A DNA stretch of 64,000 nt from assembly GCF_029502005.1 (NCBI RefSeq), contig NZ_JAMQOT010000001.1, positions 496,001 to 560,000 on the forward strand. Direction: 5' to 3'. The stretch is from Natrinema salsiterrestre (GTDB lineage: Archaea; Halobacteriota; Halobacteria; Halobacteriales; Natrialbaceae). Position 1 is the first letter of the stretch; every line of letters begins with the position of its first letter. The notes under the pieces are model-generated. The model saw nothing but the letters and a program-made list of their open reading frames with translations. It made no database searches and was not told where the DNA came from. Position numbers and translations under genes: made by a program. Positions 49,663-59,349 of the stretch are shown piece by piece.

Positions 49663-51618
49663 TCATTCGCGGTCGTCGACCCGGGAGAACTCGAGGCGGA
49701 CCGTGGTCCCGTCCGGACCGGTCTCCTCGACGGTGATCGTGCCCCGCGAGAGCGTTACGATCCAGTAGACGAGCCAGAGCCCCATTCCGAGCCCGTGGTA
49801 GAGGGGCTCGACGGACTGGTCGCCAGTGAGAATTTGTGCCTCCTCCTCGGGGAGGCCGGGGCCGTTGTCCGTGATCCGTATCCGGACGGTTTCGGGCCGA
49901 CGATCGACGCGGAGCGCGACCGTCGCCGGCGATCGATCGCTGTAGGCGAGTCCGTTCTCCACGAGTTCCCGAATCGCCGTGTCGATGTCTGGGATCGCCG
50001 AGACCGTCGCCTCCGGCTCTCCCTCGAGCGCGAGCTCGGCGTCGGGGAAGTCCGCCCCGACGGTTCGAACCAATCGGCGGCAGAGCGGCTCGATATCGAT
50101 CGGCTCCGACGACGGACGCTCGCTCAGGAGGCGGACGATCGATCGGTGTTTGTCCGTGAATCCGAGCAGCTGATCCGTCTCCTCGATGATCGTTTCGGCG
50201 GCACCTTCGGTGGCGGTCGGCTGGTCGAGGAGCTGCTCGGCGGTCCCCCGGATGATACTCATCTGATTGGACAGGTTGTGACGCAGAACCCGATGTAACA
50301 CCCGGAGTTGCCGGGTCGCTTCCTTTCGCTCGGTGACGTCCTGCTGGAAGCCGACGTAATTCGTCACGTCGCCCTCGTCGTTCGCGACCGGCGCGATCGT
50401 GACGCGATTCCAGAACTCGCTTCCGTCCTTGCGGTAGTTGCGCAGTTCGACCGTGCTCGGTCGTTCGGCCTCGATCGCCGCGCGCAGCTCGTCGACCGGT
50501 TCGCGTTCGGTCCGATCCCCCTGGAGGAACCGACAGTTCCGACCGAGGACGTCGTCGCGCGCATAGCCGGTTAGCCGTTCGAACTGTTCGTTCGCGTAAA
50601 TGACGGGGTTGTCGTCGTCGGGCGCACTGAGGGTGATCCCGATCGGGGCCTCGTCGATCGCTCGGTTCTTTAATTCGAGTTCCTCCTGGCGCTCCGTTCG
50701 GTCGGTGACGTCGCGAACGAGCCAGAGCCGGCCGTACTGCTCGTCGTCGTCGCCCCGAACCGGCGTCGAATACACCTCGAACACCCGTCCGTCCTCGAGG
50801 ACGACCTCGTCGTGACCGGTTTCCGTCGCCCGATCGACCGGGGTCCCGTCGGGCTCGAGGACCGAATTCGGCTCCGCGAGCTGTGGACGGATGTGGTCGA
50901 AGACCGCCCCGTCACGGGACTCCTCGAGGACGTCCCGCGGGAGGTCCCACAGGTCGCGGAATTTCGTGTTCCACGAGAGCACGTCCCCGTCGTCGCCGAC
51001 GACGAGGACCCCCTCGGGCATCGCCTCCTGCTGGGCCTCGAGGAGCGACCGTCTCACCTCGAGTTCCCGTCGCCGTTCGGCCCGGCGGTGATTCCGCAGG
51101 GCTCGATGGACGACGTCCGCGACGTCGCCGGCGAACTGGACTTCGGCGTCGGTCCACTCGCGGCACTCTCCGAGCTGTTCGTGACAGACCATTCCGATCA
51201 CGTCGCCGTCGGCTCGGAGGGTCGCGTCCAGGAGCGAGTCGATCCCCGCGGGCTCGAGGTAGTCGGACGCCAGTTCCCGCGTCCGCGGATCCGAACGCGC
51301 GTCGACGGCGCTGATCGAGCGATGCGTTCGGAGCGCCTCGAAGTACGTCGGATACGCGGCGGCGTGCAACTCCGTCCCGGCGGTGTGGTCGTCCGTCCGA
51401 CTGTCGTACCGATCGACGCAGCGGACGTGATCGCCGTCGTCAAAGAGCCAGATACTGGCGAACGTGCAGCCGACCGTTCGAGCGGCCGTTTCCGTGATCG
51501 ATCGCACCGCGTCGTCGAAGTCCCCGTCGACGACAGTCTCCTCGCGCATGAGGTCGAGGACCGCCTCGTGGTGGCGGTGATCCCGCTGCCGGTCGCCGTC
51601 CCCGTTCTCGACTGTCAT
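49663..51618 (-). CDS. GAF-PAS-LOV histidine kinase (blue-light sensor)
   Basis: 651 residues from MTVENGDGDRQRD. GAF (about 30-180), PAS (195-310), then a second PAS with the LOV signature: GRNCRFLQG with Cys362, RNYRKDGSEFWN, NYVGFQQDVTE (residues 320-432). Cys362 is the position that forms the FMN-cysteinyl adduct in light. HisKA-like helices follow with His447 (LRHNLSNQMSIIRG) and HATPase (RELVENGLAYS; DNGPGLP; GLGMGLWL). It should sense blue light through flavin plus one or two other inputs. No response regulator adjacent. Upstream frame extension rejected. Confidence 0.9.
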   Translation of the reverse strand: MTVENGDGDRQRDHRHHEAVLDLMREETVVDGDFDDAVRSITETAARTVGCTFASIWLFDDGDHVRCVDRYDSRTDDHTAGTELHAAAYPTYFEALRTHRSISAVDARSDPRTRELASDYLEPAGIDSLLDATLRADGDVIGMVCHEQLGECREWTDAEVQFAGDVADVVHRALRNHRRAERRRELEVRRSLLEAQQEAMPEGVLVVGDDGDVLSWNTKFRDLWDLPRDVLEESRDGAVFDHIRPQLAEPNSVLEPDGTPVDRATETGHDEVVLEDGRVFEVYSTPVRGDDDEQYGRLWLVRDVTDRTERQEELELKNRAIDEAPIGITLSAPDDDNPVIYANEQFERLTGYARDDVLGRNCRFLQGDRTEREPVDELRAAIEAERPSTVELRNYRKDGSEFWNRVTIAPVANDEGDVTNYVGFQQDVTERKEATRQLRVLHRVLRHNLSNQMSIIRGTAEQLLDQPTATEGAAETIIEETDQLLGFTDKHRSIVRLLSERPSSEPIDIEPLCRRLVRTVGADFPDAELALEGEPEATVSAIPDIDTAIRELVENGLAYSDRSPATVALRVDRRPETVRIRITDNGPGLPEEEAQILTGDQSVEPLYHGLGMGLWLVYWIVTLSRGTITVEETGPDGTTVRLEFSRVDDRE

Positions 51619-51816
51619 CGAGTCATGCCATGTTTCGTATCGGATGGAAAGAACCTTCGGGCCGGTTCGGACCGGTCGGGACTCGAGTCGATGTCCCTGA
51701 GCGCACCGCTCGGCCAGTGGCGGCCGTCGTGGCCCCGTCTCCCGGCCCGGTGAAAGAGCTAAGTCCCGTCCGGTGGTCCGTTCCACGTCGAACGCGGCGA
51801 CGGAGTGGTCCACGAT

Positions 51817-52011
51817 ATGAGTACCTACACCGTCGAGATCCCGGACGGGACGGAACGCGGAATTCGGATCCAGTGCAACGACCACGGCGAGTCCGAGGAG
51901 TTCCAGCCGGGGTATCGAAGAGTCACGTTCCACTGCGAGGACTGTGGCCGCGAGATCCAACTCGAGCTCACTCATCTCTCCGAGTGGCGGGATCTGGGCG
52001 AACTGTGCTGA
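51817..52011 (+). CDS. Small Cys-containing protein, unknown function
   Basis: 64 residues from MSTYTVEIPDGTERGIRIQC. Cysteines: QCNDHG, then CEDCGREI and a terminal Cys; the CEDC knuckle plus Cys/His at the N-terminus could hold zinc. It is a compact beta-rich domain with acidic charge. No family recognised. It is divergent from the LOV kinase gene (198 nt apart) and convergent with mutS. Confidence 0.62.
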   Translation: MSTYTVEIPDGTERGIRIQCNDHGESEEFQPGYRRVTFHCEDCGREIQLELTHLSEWRDLGELC

Positions 52012-52092
52012 CGGTCCGGCAACGAACCGCCCGGACGCAGCGATCGGCGCCGGAGGGCGGCCGCTCGAGTCCGGTTCCCGACCCGCTCGCGG

Positions 52093-54789
52093 TCACTCCT
52101 CGAGTCGCTCCTGTAACTCCTGCACCTTCGAGACGAGTTCGATCGGCGGCGTCGTGTTGACGTCGAGCGACTCGAGGTCCGCGAGCACGGCCTCGGTTTC
52201 GGGATCGACCGATTCGGCCTCGGCGTCTGGCTCCATCGGCCCGCCATCGGTCGACGCCGCCTGCTCCTGTGGCCGCTCTGTAGCCTGCCCCTGCGTCTGC
52301 ATCGTCCCGCTCCCCAGATCGAACACCGCCTGAACGGGCTCGCTCGACGCACCCCCCTTGGCCTCGATCGCCTTCTCCTCGCGCAGGCGCTCGAGGACGT
52401 CTCTCGAGCGGTCCACGACGGGATCCGGCACGCCGGCGAGATCGGCGACGTGGATGCCGTAGCTCCGATCCGTCGGACCGTCGCGGACGGTCCGGAGGAA
52501 GGTCACCTCCCCGTCCCGCTCGTCCGCCGCGACGTGGACGTTGGCGACGCGGGGGAGGTTCTCCGCGAGCCCGGTCAGTTCGTGGTAGTGGGTCGCAAAG
52601 AGGGTCTTGGCCTTGACCTCGTTGTGGAGATACTCCGTCGCGGCCCACGCGATCGAGATGCCGTCGTAGGTCGCAGTGCCGCGTCCCACTTCGTCGAGGA
52701 TGACCAGCGAGTCCTCGGTCGCGGTGTGGAGGATGTTCGAGAGTTCGCTCATCTCGACCATGAACGTCGAGCGCCCCTGCGCGAGTTCGTCCAGCGCGCC
52801 GACGCGGGTGAAGATGCCGTCGACGACGCCGATATCGGCGTTCTTCGCCGGGACGAAGCTCCCGATCTGGGCGAGCAGGACGATACAGGCGACCTGTCGC
52901 ATATAGGTGGACTTCCCGGACATGTTGGGTCCAGTGACGACGAGGAAGCCCCGATCTCCGTCCATACGGACATCGTTGGGAACGAACTCCGTCGTCTGCT
53001 CGACGACCGGGTGCCGACCCTGTTCGATCTCGAGTCGGTCTCCCTGGTGGAGCTCCGGCTGGATCCAGCGGTTCTCGGCCGCGTGCGTCGCCAGACTCGC
53101 CAGCGCGTCGACCGTCGCCAGCGCCCGCCCGACGGTCTGCAACAGTTCGGCCCGCGCGGCGACCTCGTCGCGGAGTTCCTCGAAGAGGTCGTACTCGAGG
53201 TCGCCGCGTCGCTCCTCGAGGCGCAGGATCTCGCGTTCCTTCTCCTCGAGTTCGTCGGTCGTGAAGCGCTTGGAGTTCTTCAGCGTCTTGAGCTCCTCGT
53301 AGTGATCGGGGACGCCGTCGGCGGCGGATTTGCCGACCTGAATGTAGTAGCCGTCGGTCTTGTTTCGGTCGACGGTCACGTGGCTCAGGCCGTATTGTGA
53401 CTTCTCGCGGTCGGCGAGCGTGTCGAGCCACGATTTGATCTCCTCGTGGCGATCGATCACCTCGTCGAGGTCGTCGTCGTAGCCGTACCGGAGGAGTTCA
53501 CCCTGCGTCACCGTCGACGGCGGCTCCTCGGCGATGGCCTCTGCGAGCGTCTCCCGCAACTCCCGTGCGAGGTCCCGGTCCGGCCGGTCGACGATCTCCG
53601 AGAGCGGCGAGTCGGCGAGCTCCGGATTCGACGCGATGATATCGGCCGCCGCGGGCAGGACCGCCAGCGTCTCCCCCACGGCGAGCAGATCCCGCGCGTC
53701 CGCGCTGCCGTGGGTCGCCTTCGACGCGAGTCGCGCCAGATCGTACGCCTCGTCGAGCGCGTCCTGAAGCTCGTCGCGGGCGAGCGCCGCCGTCGAGAGC
53801 GCGGCGACGCTTTCCTGGCGCTCCTCGAGCGTCGCAAGCGAGCGCCGGGGTCGCTGGAGCCACTCCTTCAACAGCCGGCCGCCGGCGCTGGTCTCGGTGT
53901 GATCGATCGTGTCGAACAGCGACCCGTCGCGCTCGCCCTGCATGGTCTCGGTGAGCTCGAGGTTGCGCTGGGTTGTCGCGTCCAGCGTGACGTGATCGTC
54001 GCCGTGGTGGGCCTGAATCCGGGTCATCGAGGCGAGCACGCCCGCGCCGGTCTCCTCGACGTAGGCGAGGATCGCTCCGGCCGCTGCGACGGTCGGCTCA
54101 CCGACCGCCAGCCGGTCGACGGTCTCGGTACCGAACTGCTCGCGGACCGCGTGATCCGCCCGCTTGGGCGCGAACGACTCCGTCTCGTGAAGGGTGAGCG
54201 TCGCGTCGACCCGCTCTCTGATTTTCGTCACCAGTTCGTCGTCGGATCGCACGTCCGGTCCCGGCAGCACTTCGACGGGATCGAACCGGTACAGTTCCGT
54301 CAGCGCGTCGTCGGCGTCGGCGGCGTCCGCGACGAGGAATCGGCCGGTCGTCACGTCGGCGAAGGCGAGGCCGTACTCGGGGTCGTCCCCGCTCGAGCCG
54401 CCGGCGCTCCCGCCGCCGTCGACGACCGCCGCGAGGTACTGGGCGTCGGCGTCGCTGGTCTCGAGGAGGGTGCCAGGCGTCACGACGCGAACGATTTCGC
54501 GAGCGTGGCCGGACTCCGTCTCGTACTGGTCGGCGACGGCGACGCGGTAGCCCCGTTCGACGAGGGCCTTGAGGTAGGGCGTCAGGTCGTCGAGCGGCAC
54601 GCCGGCCATGGGATAGGAGGAGCCGTGGGAGGACTTCTGGGAGACCTTGAGATCGAGTTCGTCGCTGACCCGTTCGGCGTCCTCGCCGAAGAACTCGTAG
54701 AAATCGCCACACTGCATCGCCAACAGGTCGGCGTCAGTTCCCTCTTTCAGGGAGAAGAACTCTCCGACGATACCGGTCGCCTCGGTCAT
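52093..54789 (-). CDS. mutS: DNA mismatch repair protein MutS
   Basis: 898 residues from MTEATGIVGEFFSLKEGTD. Mismatch-recognition domain with the Phe-x-Glu wedge in GDFYEFF (residues about 30-36). ATPase domain: P-loop VTGPNMSGKSTYMRQ, then DEVGRGTATYDGISIAWA (Walker B and D-loop) and TLFATHYHELT. The C-terminal ~100 residues include a Gln/Ala-rich linker and a short helix-turn-helix tail for dimerisation. It is the canonical MutS1-type protein, working with MutL encoded 4 kb downstream. Confidence 0.96.
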   Translation of the reverse strand: MTEATGIVGEFFSLKEGTDADLLAMQCGDFYEFFGEDAERVSDELDLKVSQKSSHGSSYPMAGVPLDDLTPYLKALVERGYRVAVADQYETESGHAREIVRVVTPGTLLETSDADAQYLAAVVDGGGSAGGSSGDDPEYGLAFADVTTGRFLVADAADADDALTELYRFDPVEVLPGPDVRSDDELVTKIRERVDATLTLHETESFAPKRADHAVREQFGTETVDRLAVGEPTVAAAGAILAYVEETGAGVLASMTRIQAHHGDDHVTLDATTQRNLELTETMQGERDGSLFDTIDHTETSAGGRLLKEWLQRPRRSLATLEERQESVAALSTAALARDELQDALDEAYDLARLASKATHGSADARDLLAVGETLAVLPAAADIIASNPELADSPLSEIVDRPDRDLARELRETLAEAIAEEPPSTVTQGELLRYGYDDDLDEVIDRHEEIKSWLDTLADREKSQYGLSHVTVDRNKTDGYYIQVGKSAADGVPDHYEELKTLKNSKRFTTDELEEKEREILRLEERRGDLEYDLFEELRDEVAARAELLQTVGRALATVDALASLATHAAENRWIQPELHQGDRLEIEQGRHPVVEQTTEFVPNDVRMDGDRGFLVVTGPNMSGKSTYMRQVACIVLLAQIGSFVPAKNADIGVVDGIFTRVGALDELAQGRSTFMVEMSELSNILHTATEDSLVILDEVGRGTATYDGISIAWAATEYLHNEVKAKTLFATHYHELTGLAENLPRVANVHVAADERDGEVTFLRTVRDGPTDRSYGIHVADLAGVPDPVVDRSRDVLERLREEKAIEAKGGASSEPVQAVFDLGSGTMQTQGQATERPQEQAASTDGGPMEPDAEAESVDPETEAVLADLESLDVNTTPPIELVSKVQELQERLEE

Positions 54790-54896
54790 ACTCGGTGACT
54801 GTCCGTCCACCGCAAAAACCCTGCGGGATCCGCAGTGAAAGTAGTCGATCGCTCACCGACGACCGCGTGGCTTCGATCGGTCGCCGGCCGCCGGAC

Positions 54897-55226
54897 CTAG
54901 TACAGCGTTCCGCCGAGCGGCACCGACACGTCGTCGTCCGGCGACACTAACACGGGATACCCTTCATCGCTGGGAACGCCGACGGTCAGCGCCTCGGATT
55001 TGAAGCCGGCGATCCGCACCGATCCGAGGTTCGTTGCACAGAGTACCTGCCGACCGACCAGATTGGCGGCGTCGTAGTGGTGATCCAACTGGCCGGCGGA
55101 CTGGATCTCCTCGTCGCCGAGGTCGATCCACAGCTTGGTCATCTCCGGCTTCTCGGCTTCGGGGAACGATTCGGCCTCGATCACTTCGCCGACCTCGATC
55201 TCCACGTCGAACGGACTCTCGACCAT
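54897..55226 (-). CDS. CsaA/tRNA-binding (EMAP-type) domain protein
   Basis: 109 residues from MVESPFDVEIEVGEVIEAESF. OB-fold tRNA-binding domain: FPEAEKPEMTKLWIDLGDEEIQSAGQL, then LVGRQVLCATNLGSVRIAGFKSEALTVG. Free-standing forms of this length belong to the CsaA family, proposed to bind tRNA or act as chaperones. A longer upstream start is rejected because of its charged non-family head. Confidence 0.88.
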   Translation of the reverse strand: MVESPFDVEIEVGEVIEAESFPEAEKPEMTKLWIDLGDEEIQSAGQLDHHYDAANLVGRQVLCATNLGSVRIAGFKSEALTVGVPSDEGYPVLVSPDDDVSVPLGGTLY

Positions 55227-55330
55227 GTGCCCCGATATCCCCGCACCGAAAATTAGGTGTCGGTTCCCGAGTCGACGCGTCCGGCAGAGGTATATGACGC
55301 GCGCCGTGGTAAGAGCCACCGACTCCAGCC

Positions 55331-56125
55331 ATGTCCGATCCTCGCGATCATCGCGTGCTGATCCCGGTCGACGTCCTCGAGGGCCAGAGCGTACCGGCGA
55401 CCATCGTCGACGCGTTCGCCTCGATTCCGGTCGTCCTGCTCGCCTATCGCGAACTCCCGGACCAGACCGGGACCGATCAGGCGCGCGAGCAGTACGGCGA
55501 CCGCGTCCGGGCCGAAGTCGACGAGCTCCGGGCGGTGTTCGAAGACGCCGGCTGTGACGTCACGACGCGAGTCGCGTTCACCCACGACCGACTGCAGACG
55601 TTCGAACGCGTCGCGGTCGACGACTCGTGCGACGCCGTCCTCTTGCTCAACCCGGCACCCGTCCTCGAGACGGTGCTCGTCGCGATCCGGAGCGACGTCA
55701 CCGTCGAGCACATCGCTCGACTACTCTCCACGATCCTCACCGGAACCGACCTCGAGCTGACCCTCTTCCACGCCGCATCGGACGAGGACGGACGTTCTGC
55801 AGGGGCGGAGCTGCTCGAGACGGCGCGGTCGGAGCTGATCGCTGCGGGCGTCGATGCGGACCGTATCGACGGCACCGTCGTCGTGGACGACTCGCCGACG
55901 GACGCCGTTCTCGAGGCCGCAGCCGACCACGATCTCCTCGTCGCGGGCGAGAGCCGCCCGTCGGTTCGTCGCTTCGTCTTCCGCGACCGCGCCGAACGGC
56001 TGGCCCGCCGGACGGTCGATCCGGTGCTCGTGGTTCGGGGGGAGTACCTCGAGGCGGCGGGCGGTGGAGAAACGGGGGACGGAAAGAGCGGGGAGGAAAC
56101 GGTCGACGGCGAGGGCGGCGAATAG
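55331..56125 (+). CDS. UspA-like protein paralogue (USP-like, transporter-associated)
   Basis: 264 residues: two USP-like halves (HRVLIPVDVLEGQSVPATI; then LELTLFHAASDEDG...DRIDGTVVVDDSPTDAVLEAAADHDLLVAGESRPS), the second ending RRTVDPVLVVRGEYLE. The G-X2-G-X9-G motif is degenerate. It resembles the protein at 56141 (about 30 % by eye, shared 'VL.P...LEG.SV' start). A Gly/Glu-rich C-terminal tail. Convergent with that gene. Likely a regulator or accessory to amino-acid transport. Confidence 0.75.
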   Translation: MSDPRDHRVLIPVDVLEGQSVPATIVDAFASIPVVLLAYRELPDQTGTDQAREQYGDRVRAEVDELRAVFEDAGCDVTTRVAFTHDRLQTFERVAVDDSCDAVLLLNPAPVLETVLVAIRSDVTVEHIARLLSTILTGTDLELTLFHAASDEDGRSAGAELLETARSELIAAGVDADRIDGTVVVDDSPTDAVLEAAADHDLLVAGESRPSVRRFVFRDRAERLARRTVDPVLVVRGEYLEAAGGGETGDGKSGEETVDGEGGE

Positions 56126-56140
56126 CGACCGGCCGGACGG

Positions 56141-56857
56141 TCAGTCGCGGCGTTCGACCGTATCGTCGCGTTCCTCCACCCGCCGAACGACGAGCACTGG
56201 CCCGACGGATTCCGCAGCGACCTGTTCGGCCTCCTCCCCGAAGACGAGCGACCGGAGCGACGGCGCCCGTTCGCCCATGACGATCGCGTCGTGGCCGATC
56301 GCGGCCTCGACGAGCGCCTCGAGCGCGGGTTGGTCACCGGCGAGTTCGGTCTCCACGTCGATACCGCGCTCGGAGAGGCTTCGGGCGGCCGCCTCGAGTG
56401 ATTCCCGGCCGCCGGATTCGTCGTCGGTCGCGAGAAAAAGCGTGACGCCGATCTCGCGGTCGCCGACCAGTTCGGCGGCGAACGAGCAGAGCCGATCGAC
56501 GGCGACGTCGCCCGTTAGCGACACGAGGAGGCGATCGATCGGCCCGGTCACGCCCGTGATCGCGTAGGCGTCCGCCCCCGTCTCCGCGGCGACGCGATCG
56601 ATCGTCTGCTCCCGGTCGTGCGTGAACACGAGGCGGTGATCGGCGCGGCCGCCGGCCGCCTCGAACTCCGCCGTGAGGTCGACGAGGGCGTCGGTCGCCC
56701 GCTCCTCGTACTGGAGTCGCGCCTGGTCCGGCGGCGTCTGCTCGGGCAGGACGTGGTATCCCAGCACGGTCACGTCCAGCGGCGCGAGCAGCGTCGTCAG
56801 CCCGGCCGAGACCGATTCCCCCTCGAGTATCGCCAGCGGCACGAGGACGCGCGTCAT
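56141..56857 (-). CDS. UspA-like protein coupled to the amino-acid permease
   Basis: 238 residues from [20 protein letters not shown]. Two USP-like halves; the second ends GERAPSLRSLVFGEEAEQVAAESVGPVLVVRRVEE. Its start codon shares one base with the permease stop (TGATG), so the two are translated together. Such a Usp partner is frequent after haloarchaeal APC transporters and may regulate them. A long frame that runs on upstream into the next genes is a shadow and is not used. Confidence 0.8.
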   Translation of the reverse strand: MTRVLVPLAILEGESVSAGLTTLLAPLDVTVLGYHVLPEQTPPDQARLQYEERATDALVDLTAEFEAAGGRADHRLVFTHDREQTIDRVAAETGADAYAITGVTGPIDRLLVSLTGDVAVDRLCSFAAELVGDREIGVTLFLATDDESGGRESLEAAARSLSERGIDVETELAGDQPALEALVEAAIGHDAIVMGERAPSLRSLVFGEEAEQVAAESVGPVLVVRRVEERDDTVERRD

Positions 56858-58278
56858 CAGAGCGCCCCCTTCAGTGTCACGTCGCGAGCGTAATAGGCGT
56901 ACCAGCCGGCCGCCGCGACCATGATCGCGATTCCGGTGAGCTGTGAGACGGGCTGCATGAACCCGATCAGGGCGAAACTGGCGACCGCACCGATCGCCGG
57001 AACGGCCGGGTAGCCCGGCACCCGGAAATCGGGGTCGTACCACGCCGGCTCGTCCCGGCGCAGGGCGAGCAGCGCCACGCAGATCAGTCCGTACATGATG
57101 AGGTGGAGGAACGAGGCGACCTCGGCGAGGAGTTCCACGCGGCCGGTCGCGACCAGGACCAGGATCGGCCCGCCGGCCAGCCCCAGCGCGACGTGTGGCG
57201 TCCCGTACCGGAGGTTGATGCGACTCGCCCGCCGCGGTAACAGGGCGTCGCGAGAGACGGCGTAGATGGCTCGAGAGGTGCTGAGAACCGACGCGTTGGC
57301 GCTGGACATCGTCGCGAGCAGCCCGCCGAAGACGATCGCGAACGCGCCGATCGGGCCGAGGTAGTGGCGGCCGACGTCGACCATCGCCGTCTCGCCGAAC
57401 TCGGAGAGCTGATCGGCCCCGAACGCACTGGTCGCGACGAAGATGGTCACCACGTAGAGGAGGCCGACGACGAGCACCGAGCCGACGATCGACAGCGGCA
57501 GGTTTCGGCCGGGATCTTTCATCTCGCCGGCGACGGTCGCGATCTGCGCGAAGCCGAGATACGACGTGAACACGAGCGCCGCCGTCGTCAATACGGGCAT
57601 CGTACCGAACGGTGCGAACCGCTCGGGAGCTGCCGAGTCGCCGATCAGTCCCACCGCATCGAGGCCGCCGTAGCCGAGAAAGAAGACCAGGATCGAGAGC
57701 AACAGGACGACGATTCCGTTCTGGAGCTTCGCCGCGTTTTCCGTCCCCGTCACGTTCAACACGGTAAAGCCGGCGCCGAACAACAGCGCCAGCGGAATGA
57801 CGAGGCCGTCGCCGACCGCGATCCCGACTTCGGCGAGCGTGTCGACGGCGTAGTAGCCGAAGCCGACGAGGTAAAACGCCGTCGCGAACACCAGTCCGAA
57901 CCACAGCGACAGCCCGACGACCGCCCCGGCGAGCGCGCCCAGGCCGCGGGAGATGAAGTAGTAGCCGCCGCCGCTTTTCGGCATCGCCGTCGCGAGTTCG
58001 GCCGTCGGGAGTGCCACCAGCAGCGCCACGACCGCACCGATGCCGAACGACGCCGCCGCGGCCGGTCCGGCCCGCCCGGCCGCCAGCCCCGGAAAGACGA
58101 AGATACCCGCGCCGATCATCGTTCCGATCCCGATGGCGAGGCCGCCGGTGAGCCCGAGGGTCCGCTCGAGTTCGGCGTCGTCGGTGATCGTCGCGTCGTC
58201 CGTCTCGACCGTCGGTTCGACCTGCGGGGACTCGCCCTCGATGTTGGTTCCACCAACCGACGACGGGCCGCTGTCCAT
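56857..58278 (-). CDS. APC family amino-acid permease
   Basis: 473 residues, about 12 helices. Helix 1 has the unwound substrate-binding motif [19 protein letters not shown]. Further blocks: [32 protein letters not shown] (with Glu) and [20 protein letters not shown]. It imports amino acids or amines by proton or sodium symport; the exact substrate is unknown. A disordered acidic N-terminus of about 40 residues is cytoplasmic. The Usp gene follows with a one-base overlap. Confidence 0.92.
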   Translation of the reverse strand: MDSGPSSVGGTNIEGESPQVEPTVETDDATITDDAELERTLGLTGGLAIGIGTMIGAGIFVFPGLAAGRAGPAAAASFGIGAVVALLVALPTAELATAMPKSGGGYYFISRGLGALAGAVVGLSLWFGLVFATAFYLVGFGYYAVDTLAEVGIAVGDGLVIPLALLFGAGFTVLNVTGTENAAKLQNGIVVLLLSILVFFLGYGGLDAVGLIGDSAAPERFAPFGTMPVLTTAALVFTSYLGFAQIATVAGEMKDPGRNLPLSIVGSVLVVGLLYVVTIFVATSAFGADQLSEFGETAMVDVGRHYLGPIGAFAIVFGGLLATMSSANASVLSTSRAIYAVSRDALLPRRASRINLRYGTPHVALGLAGGPILVLVATGRVELLAEVASFLHLIMYGLICVALLALRRDEPAWYDPDFRVPGYPAVPAIGAVASFALIGFMQPVSQLTGIAIMVAAAGWYAYYARDVTLKGAL

Positions 58279-58374
58279 ACGATAACATGACTCGCGCCAG
58301 AGTGTTAGTACTACTGTTACGTTCGATGACTGTCGTCGGAACGATACTGCGACCGGCGAACGGTCTCGAGCGAG

Positions 58375-59349
58375 CTATTCGATTCGTTCCGCGGCCAGCA
58401 GCGACAGGCTCTCGTCCTCGTCGTCGGCCGCGTTCGGAACCGCGAGCATTACTTCCTCGATCCCGACATCGACGTACTCCGCGAGGCGGTCGCGAACCTC
58501 GTCGGGCGTTCCCGTCGGTGCCGTCTCGAGGTATCCCGAGAGGAAGAACTCCCGCGGGTCGGCAGGGTCGTCGGGCAGGAACTCGGACCGGAACGCCTCG
58601 CGCTTTTCCTCGGCCGCCGCGGTCGTCTTGCCGACGAAAACGAACAGCTCGGCGGACTTCCGGATCTCGTCGTAGCGGTCCTCGCTCTCGCAGTGCTCCC
58701 GCAGGACATCGAGTTTCTCCGCAAACCCGTCCGGCTCGAGCGTTCCGTAATTCCAGCCGTCGGCGAGCTCGGCGGTGTAGCGCAGGGTGAACTCCTCGCC
58801 GCCGCCGCCGATCCAGATCGGCGGATGGGGATCCTGGACGGGTCGGGGTTCGCAGAACGCGTCCTCGAGGTCGACGTCGAGGTGTTCGCCCTCGTGGCTG
58901 TACGTCTCCTCGGTCCAGAGCCCCCGTACGATCTCGATCGTCTCGGCGAGACGCCGGAGCCGTTCGGCCGGTGGTTCCCGGAACTCGTAGCCGAAGCGGT
59001 CGTACTCGTCGGCGTACCAGCCGCCGCCGAGTCCCAGCTCGAGCCGCCCGTCGCTCAGCCGATCGACCGTCGCGCCCATCTTCGCGAGCAGCGCCGGATG
59101 ACGGTACGACTGGCTGGTGACGAGGCTGCCGAGCCGTACCCGGTCGGTCGCCTCGGCGACCGCGCTCAGCGTCGTCCAGCACTCCTGTGTCGCACGCCGC
59201 GGGTCGCCGATCCACGACTGGAAGTGGTCCTCGAGCCAGACCGCGTCGTAACCGAGCGCTTCGGCCTCGAGTGCGGTGTCTCGAACCGTTCCGACGTCGG
59301 TCCCGTACTGCGGGAGAACGATTCCGACGTCGAGGTCGGTGACAGTCAT
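58375..59349 (-). CDS. LLM-class (F420-dependent) flavin oxidoreductase
   Basis: 324 residues from MTVTDLDVGIVLPQYGTDVGT. Luciferase-like TIM barrel: YDAVWLEDHFQSW, GSLVTSQSYRHPALLAKMGATVDRLS, LGLGGGWYADEYDRFG, PHPPIWIGGGGEEF. Short archaeal members of this group usually use F420. The start overlaps the ThiDN stop by four bases, so it belongs to the thiamine operon; a role in making or breaking a pyrimidine or thiazole precursor is inference. Confidence 0.86.
   Translation of the reverse strand: MTVTDLDVGIVLPQYGTDVGTVRDTALEAEALGYDAVWLEDHFQSWIGDPRRATQECWTTLSAVAEATDRVRLGSLVTSQSYRHPALLAKMGATVDRLSDGRLELGLGGGWYADEYDRFGYEFREPPAERLRRLAETIEIVRGLWTEETYSHEGEHLDVDLEDAFCEPRPVQDPHPPIWIGGGGEEFTLRYTAELADGWNYGTLEPDGFAEKLDVLREHCESEDRYDEIRKSAELFVFVGKTTAAAEEKREAFRSEFLPDDPADPREFFLSGYLETAPTGTPDEVRDRLAEYVDVGIEEVMLAVPNAADDEDESLSLLAAERIE

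Noticed and set aside
56858-59215. A very long N-terminal extension of the UspA-like gene (1024 residues in total)
   Set aside because: It runs antisense-out-of-frame through the permease and LLM genes, is extremely Arg-rich, and the real protein starts at MTRVLVPL at 56857, overlapping the permease stop by one base.
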